Positions 58,480-64,000 of a DNA stretch of 64,000 nucleotides are shown piece after piece. The translations under genes were made by a program, and so were the position numbers. The notes below the pieces were generated by a model, which was given only the letters and a program-made list of their open reading frames with translations, was not told the origin of the DNA and searched no databases. Every line of letters starts with the position of its first letter. The stretch's first letter is position 1. Source of the DNA: Chrysomallon squamiferum (Eukaryota; Mollusca; Gastropoda; Neomphalida; Peltospiridae). The stretch is taken from NCBI GenBank assembly GCA_012295275.1, contig CM022669.1, positions 4,666,777-4,730,776 on the forward strand, read 5' to 3'.

Positions 58480-61055
58480 ATGCGTATTGAAAAGTGTTAT
58501 TTTTGTTCCTCAAATATATATCCTGGTCATGGTATTCAGTTTGTAAGAAACGACTGCAAGGTAATTTATTTCTCATGAACAAGTTTTTCATCCACAATAT
58601 CTTTTACTTTATAAAAAGAACAGCATCATAAATGATTCATATCCGATATCGTTACTCAGTTCACAGTTTTTCAGTCACTGATTCAGTGATTGAATCATAC
58701 GTCTCGTGGAATCGTTGGCTATACAGTATGAGTATACGAACGATAAGAGATTTAATTATTAATATTATTATTTTGTTTGGGTACGATAGAGAATTTATTT
58801 TTTAAATTATAAAAAAATCATTATAATTTGATATTAAGTTATTAACCATAATAAAATTATATGAAAGTATTATTAGGGTTTTTTTTTCTTCAAATTAGTA
58901 TTTACTAAGTGACTAATTAAAACTTTGAAATTTGAAAGATTTTCGTTTTGTCGTAAGAAAATAATTACTGCTCACATTCACAGCTAATTTTATTAACTTA
59001 AAATAACCATGTCAATGAATAATGAATAGTTTATTTTCATTAGAATCATATGGCTTTCAAATTTCTAAGGCATATTTTATACATACCATTTATTCTTTTA
59101 GCTATAAGCCTATAACTAATTATATATATATATTTTCAGATTTTTAGATTTTGCCGATCAAAATGCCATAAAGCCTTCAAAAAGAAGAGAAATCCAAGGA
59201 GATCTAAATGGACCAAAGCTTTCAGAAAAGCTGCTGGTAAAGACTTGGCTGTGGACCCATCATTTGAGTTTGAAAAACGAAGAAATGTACCAATCAAATA
59301 TGACAGACAACTTTGGAACACAACAAGTAAGTAATGTTTGTATTAAAATTTAAGAGTGAAATATATCCATAGATTTTGTTTATTTCGAATTATAATTATT
59401 AACAAGGACATAGACCATTTAATTTGAAATAAATTAATCCATTCTCTCATCCAAGCACATCATTATACCTCTCTTTCTCATACATAAACACACACACACA
59501 CACATACACTGTCACAGAGATTCCCAGAGTTGTAAATGTATATCTGTCTAGGGCATGTTACTGCCCAAGTTGGCTCTCTCTAGGGGTATTAGGTATGGGA
59601 TCTGTTTATGCAATATATTATAAATACTGATCATTTTTGTACACTAGAACACAACAAACACAAGAGACTTTTAAAAACTGTATTCACACTAGTTTTGAAT
59701 ATTTAATAATCAATACAGTAGTAAAGACTAATATAGATGAATAGAAATATTGTAATCTCATGCAGGTTAATACAACGAAAACAGAAAATATATATATATA
59801 TATATATAATCAGTTCCCAAGTGTGTTCAGTTATGACTTAACAAAACAAAATCTCCGGTTTTATAAGAAAGAAAAGGGACTTGTGTTATTTGGCAACATG
59901 TTACAAACCTTGCCACTAGATGTCTGTCACCAGATCATTCTGAGAAACAAGAGCCTGTAACACCCACCACATCTGAGTGATAATTAATCCTGCAATTCCC
60001 ATGCTTTTTGTTGATTTGGCAGACTGAATCAATAGTCAGGATACAAGTGACATTTACATGTGGAAGATTCTTCTGTCACACACACAACCAGTTTCTGTCA
60101 TACATATTTACTCTTCATTGTCTGCTGTGTCTTAAAATACATGTGTTTACTGGTTTACTTCTGTTTCTATTTCTCAAAAACAAAGAAAGCATGTAGTTAA
60201 TATATATTGTCTATATTATGACTTGATAAAACAATAATTTTTAAAGAACATTATAACTTAAATAAAGATAAAGTTATATTATTATTATTTTTTTTTTTTT
60301 TATTTATACTTGGTAAAAACATTGTTATCTGAATATCAAACATCCTATAAAATAGTAAGGAATAATTAAAAACAATTTTATTTACTGTATAAAACATTAA
60401 GTTGTAAAAATTATTGTTATTGTTTCATATTTTATATTTATATATATACATGTATACATATTTTTTTCAGATTTATATTATGTCCTGCTGTGTGCATAAT
60501 TATAATTGATCTGAGTTTAACATCATGCAACGATATTACTGTTAAGAGAAGAAGCCATTAGCATGATATAAAATTATAATTTTTTTATATGAAACAGTAA
60601 AACTAAATATCTAATGCAGTGACTGAGTTTGTATGTGTCTTGAATAAACTGAAATATAAATATAGATATATCATAGGGGAAATTGAAAATTTGTATTTTA
60701 AAATTTTTGAATGTTACTTTTTAAAAATAATATTTTGAATGTTTAATTCTTAAAATGTATTTATATTCTGTGACCAGTTAAATATATTGATCCCCCTTGC
60801 CTAAATCATGTTTACTAATCATTCCCAATGTTTTTATTACACAGGTATTCAAAAGATAAATTAATTTTTAACACTTTAATGTCATTTGGCAAACACTCTT
60901 TAACAAAATGTGTTAATAAATATTTCTGTTGCCAGGTCCAGTGCTTTGATACAGTTATCAGACACATACATATTTTTATCAAGTAAAAGATTAGTGGTTG
61001 TCATTAGCAACATTGTCAAGAATTTGCTAAATGTACAGTCATTTTTCCATGATAC

Positions 61056-61089
<34 letters not shown>

Positions 61090-62351
61090 TATTGTTTTGT
61101 TTTTTGTGTTATTTTATTTATTACAGTTTATTTTGTTTAAGTTTTCACTGTGTGCTACTACTGTAGTAAGACTGTTCTTTAAACAGTAGTTTACAACCTG
61201 TGTCAGGTCTGATGGGTAGTGGGTCAGCTGTCTTTTCTTCCATGGAGTTATTTTAAAACTGTCTTCTGTGGCTAGAATTTTAAAAGCAATATGTTTCCTC
61301 TCTTGGATCTCAGTTTTAAACAAATAAGAATCATATAATGATTTTACAATTATTATTATTATTTTTATATATAAAACCACATTTCTAAACCAGGCTAAAG
61401 TAAAAAAAAAAAAAAATTAAATTTTATTTATTTATTATTATTATTTTACATTTAAATCACATCACATAACAATGCAGTCTTAGGAAATTCTCACATCAAA
61501 GTATGGGATGACTACAGAAAGATTTATGCCATTGTTTTAGCCAAAGTTGATTGATATCCAAATCAAATTATAAAATAGCTAATGTTTTAGGCAAGTGTGA
61601 CTAAAATCGTTTTGAGAAAATAGAAAGAAAACTTAAATAAATCAGCTTATTCTGAAATTTTATTTTTAACTTTCAGTGAAGGCAATTGAAAGAATAGAAG
61701 AAATCAGGACAAAGAGACAAGATCAGTTCATCAAAAACAGGTTTGTTTTTATTTAACAGATTATTACTATGATATAGATTACATAATTAACAAAATGTTT
61801 TCATAATTGTTAATATATCTAATGGACAAATCCTTGTTTTAGTGTCAAATGACTGAATTAACCAAGACTTTGATGTACATTTCCTTATATATGGGAAGGT
61901 ACATAATATTAATGATTTTTTGTAACTTATCAAAATTGTTTCCACCATTTTCATTATTATGGATAATTATCCATTTGCCAAATTTTAATGTTATATGTGA
62001 TGTTTTGTTTATTCACAGATTAAAGAAAGGAAAAGAGCTGAGAAAGGAAGCAGACATAAAAGAGGTTGAGAAGAACATTCATCTGATCCAAGCACCAGGA
62101 GGTATGTTAACTGTTGACAATGTCTGTTGATCATTTATATAATACTGACTCACAAAATCACACTGATTATCCTGTGGTAATTTTATCTGACATGTATTAG
62201 GTATAAAATAGGTTTTCCAGCAAGCATGAAGGTTATGATTTGTTCTTAAGCTATTTTTTTTTTTTTTTTTTCAGCCAAATCGGCAAAGAAGGAACAGAAA
62301 ATGGTGGAGGTTATTATGGAGCAAGATGATGATGACATGGAAGAAAATTAA
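58480..62351 (+). CDS. RSL24D1: Ribosome biogenesis protein RLP24 (RSL24D1)
   Basis: Assembly factor of pre-60S ribosomes; it occupies the eL24 site and is exchanged for eL24 in the cytoplasm after Drg1/SPATA5 action (family knowledge). Coding exons: 58480-58560, 59140-59326, 61677-61740, 62019-62101 and 62275-62351. Phases join cleanly to 163 residues, the length I recall for the human protein. The N-terminus [19 protein letters not shown] carries the zinc-ribbon cysteines Cys6 and Cys9, completed by Cys32 and Cys36 in [10 protein letters not shown]. The basic eL24-like part follows ([20 protein letters not shown]), then [17 protein letters not shown] and a charged helical tail. The end is acidic ([10 protein letters not shown]). 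The start is fixed by the conserved MRIEKC. Confidence 0.97.
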
Positions 62352-62741
62352 AAATTACATTTGACTTTTTGTTTTTACTGTGTTCATTTGGTGATGCTAA
62401 ACAAACAGCCCAAACACCTTCTAGCACGAATCTTTAATAATAATAATGTCTAAAAGAGCAAGATAATACATAAAGGTTCATTTTTTACCTTTTATTATAA
62501 GTTCATTTTTCATATAGAAAGGACATTAGAAGACAAGGTAAAATATCACTTTTAGTCGATCTTCTTTTCTTTGTTATTTTATTCTTATAATTTATTTTGA
62601 TCAGAAATTGGGTTTTTGGAGAAAGAAAAAATAGTGTGCATCTTGGAAGCGTGCAGAATGTACACGACTATTTTAAACAGTTTTTTTATTTACTTTAGGC
62701 ACTTGACTTTGATTATTTTTGTCACTCTTTATCAACATCTG

Positions 62742-62747
62742 AATAAA
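62742..62747 (+). terminator. Possible polyadenylation signal of RSL24D1
   Basis: AATAAA about 390 bases after the stop, with a second AATAAA near 62778. Which is used cannot be told from sequence. Confidence 0.4.
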
Positions 62748-63274
62748 AAAACATTTCAAGCCAGAAAAAAAGGACTCAATAAATATTATTCCGTATTTTA
62801 AAAAACAAACAATTGTCGTCTTTTTTATCTCTGAAATAACTTACTGTAAAATCTCAGTAATTCTTTTGTTCGCAAATGATAATAACATTGCAAAAATCAC
62901 CTTACTACTGTTACTAAAATTTAAAAATAAAAAAAAATAATAAAAATTCTATTTCTCTGAGTCAGAAGTTTATTTACAACAACCTAAATATAAATAGGAC
63001 AGCTTTCGTCTACATACTGGATATCTGTTAATGGAAACGAAACGTTTTGTTTCTGAATACTCTTCATATCCTTTTAATCTACAGTTATGAAATGTCATGC
63101 ATAATTATTGTGGTTAAAAATAAAACCAAGGCGAGACAGATACTGAGATATTCAAAGTAAATTTTTATATAGTGTGCACTTTTCAATAGCAACATTTTGA
63201 CATTTTTTATTCGACATTTTGGATCTTATATCTTTTTTTTTAATCGCTTAAATACGTTGTTGCAGTATGAAAAT

Positions 63275-63312
<38 letters not shown>

Positions 63313-63342
63313 TTTCTTGTTAAAGTATTCTGTAAACCGTTA

Positions 63343-63506
63343 ATTACTGTATTCGTTCGTATATAATACGCATTGCTCATTAAGGCCATTAAATCCTGGA
63401 ATAAATATATATCGTATGCAGATCGTATCATTTAGTTCTCGAGTATAATTTTAGAGTGTACAGCCTAATAAAATGTGTGTATTATACATGAATAAATACG
63501 GTAAAT
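63343..63506. mobile_element. Inverted-repeat MITE, 164 bp
   Basis: The left end ATTACTGTATTCGTTCGTAT followed by ATAATACGCA matches the reversed right end ATTTACCGTATTTATTCATG followed by TATAATACACA over about 32 bp, with small gaps. The interior is non-coding. Terminal repeats of the GTATATAATRCGCA type occur in widespread non-autonomous DNA elements, but I cannot assign the superfamily. Confidence 0.7.
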
Positions 63507-63909
63507 TCTTTTTAGACGTTTAAAAATCTTCGGTTTTCCTCCTACTTTTTTTGTTGTTTTTTTTTTTTTTTTTTTTTTTTTTGCAGTGTATTTATTTTCA
63601 CCAAATTTTATTAGGCAAGATTTGTTAACAAGTAATATACATCACATAGTGTATAAAATTTCAGCTGGTAAAATTATATTGAAACAAGAAATATATGAAC
63701 ACCGTCGATTAATGTTAAGCTAGATGAAAACAAATAATAATAAAAATAAAAAATAAAAACCCACAAAAAACAAAAATAGAACAACAATAAACTCTTGTTT
63801 AGAGTCACCCCGACCTCCGAGTATTTTTTAATTTTTCTAAATAATAATCTTCAAACAGTGATAAAAAACTGAAAACAACGTTTATAATTTATAGTCATCT
63901 CGCAATTGC

Positions 63910-64000
63910 TGCTAACTTCATCCTCACGACAGTGGTCTCTGTCGGACAAAAAATGAACCACTTGCGCCTGCGTATTAATTTCAGTTCGACCATTATGAGG
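63910..64000 (-). promoter_or_regulatory. Possible promoter or first exon at the window edge
   Basis: The last 90 bases are clearly richer in G+C. On the minus strand TACGCAGGCGCAAG resembles an NRF1-type site (GCGCANGCGC). A 32-codon frame starts MVELKLIRRRKWFIF and ends inside the window. Whether this is coding, 5' UTR or promoter cannot be decided without the flank. Confidence 0.25.

Larger units (their letters stand above)
62352..63910. other. RSL24D1 3' region and repeat-rich spacer
   Basis: 3' UTR of RSL24D1, then AT-rich spacer with T runs at 63281-63304 and 63550-63583 and a small inverted-repeat element at 63343-63506. No gene is seen. Confidence 0.6.

Overview
The window is eukaryotic, animal nuclear DNA, and most likely from a mollusc. 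It is very AT-rich, has small exons in long introns with GT/AG borders, and is crowded with microsatellites and poly(A)/poly(T) runs. Three degraded repeats match my memory of the common tRNA-derived molluscan SINE, including the tail GGTGTCGTTAAACATTCATT near 46200. I assembled all gene models by hand from exon borders, reading phase and remembered family proteins; no search was run.

Layout. 1-18436 has no gene I can support. It holds simple repeats, small minisatellites and one weak candidate terminal exon near 1.8 kb. One convincing but orphan minus-strand exon lies at 18437-18539. Cyclin B (+) runs 20407-24876 in 8 coding exons. WDR41 (+) runs 26644-33828 in 14 exons and is the WD40 partner of the C9orf72-SMCR8 complex. 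A lysosomal beta-N-acetylhexosaminidase (-) runs 42687-36191 in 12 exons. Two related genes stand tail to tail: 43436-49487 (+) and 56412-50717 (-). Each encodes a signal peptide, one or two copies of a beta-rich domain I do not recognise, a collagen Gly-X-Y stretch, three EGF modules, one membrane helix and a short cytoplasmic tail. RSL24D1/RLP24 (+), a 60S ribosome assembly factor, runs 58480-62351 in 5 exons. The last 1.6 kb holds a small inverted-repeat element and a possible promoter at the very edge.

How the genes relate. Most are unrelated housekeeping genes (cell cycle, lysosome, ribosome). The hexosaminidase and the plus-strand collagen/EGF gene are divergent, and their roughly 0.5 kb shared upstream region carries three CACGTG sites, one a perfect 10-base CLEAR palindrome. 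WDR41 also belongs to lysosome biology, but nothing here shows co-regulation.

The most notable observations are: (1) the convergent pair of membrane collagen/EGF paralogs with an unrecognised shared domain; (2) a WDR41 minisatellite whose repeat unit contains the 3' splice site, so the true acceptor is the last of a row of look-alikes, several of them in frame; (3) three single-base frameshifts, all apparent one-base gains, in the hexosaminidase and the plus-strand collagen/EGF gene, while the other four gene models are clean; (4) several small inverted-repeat elements, including a hAT-like one.
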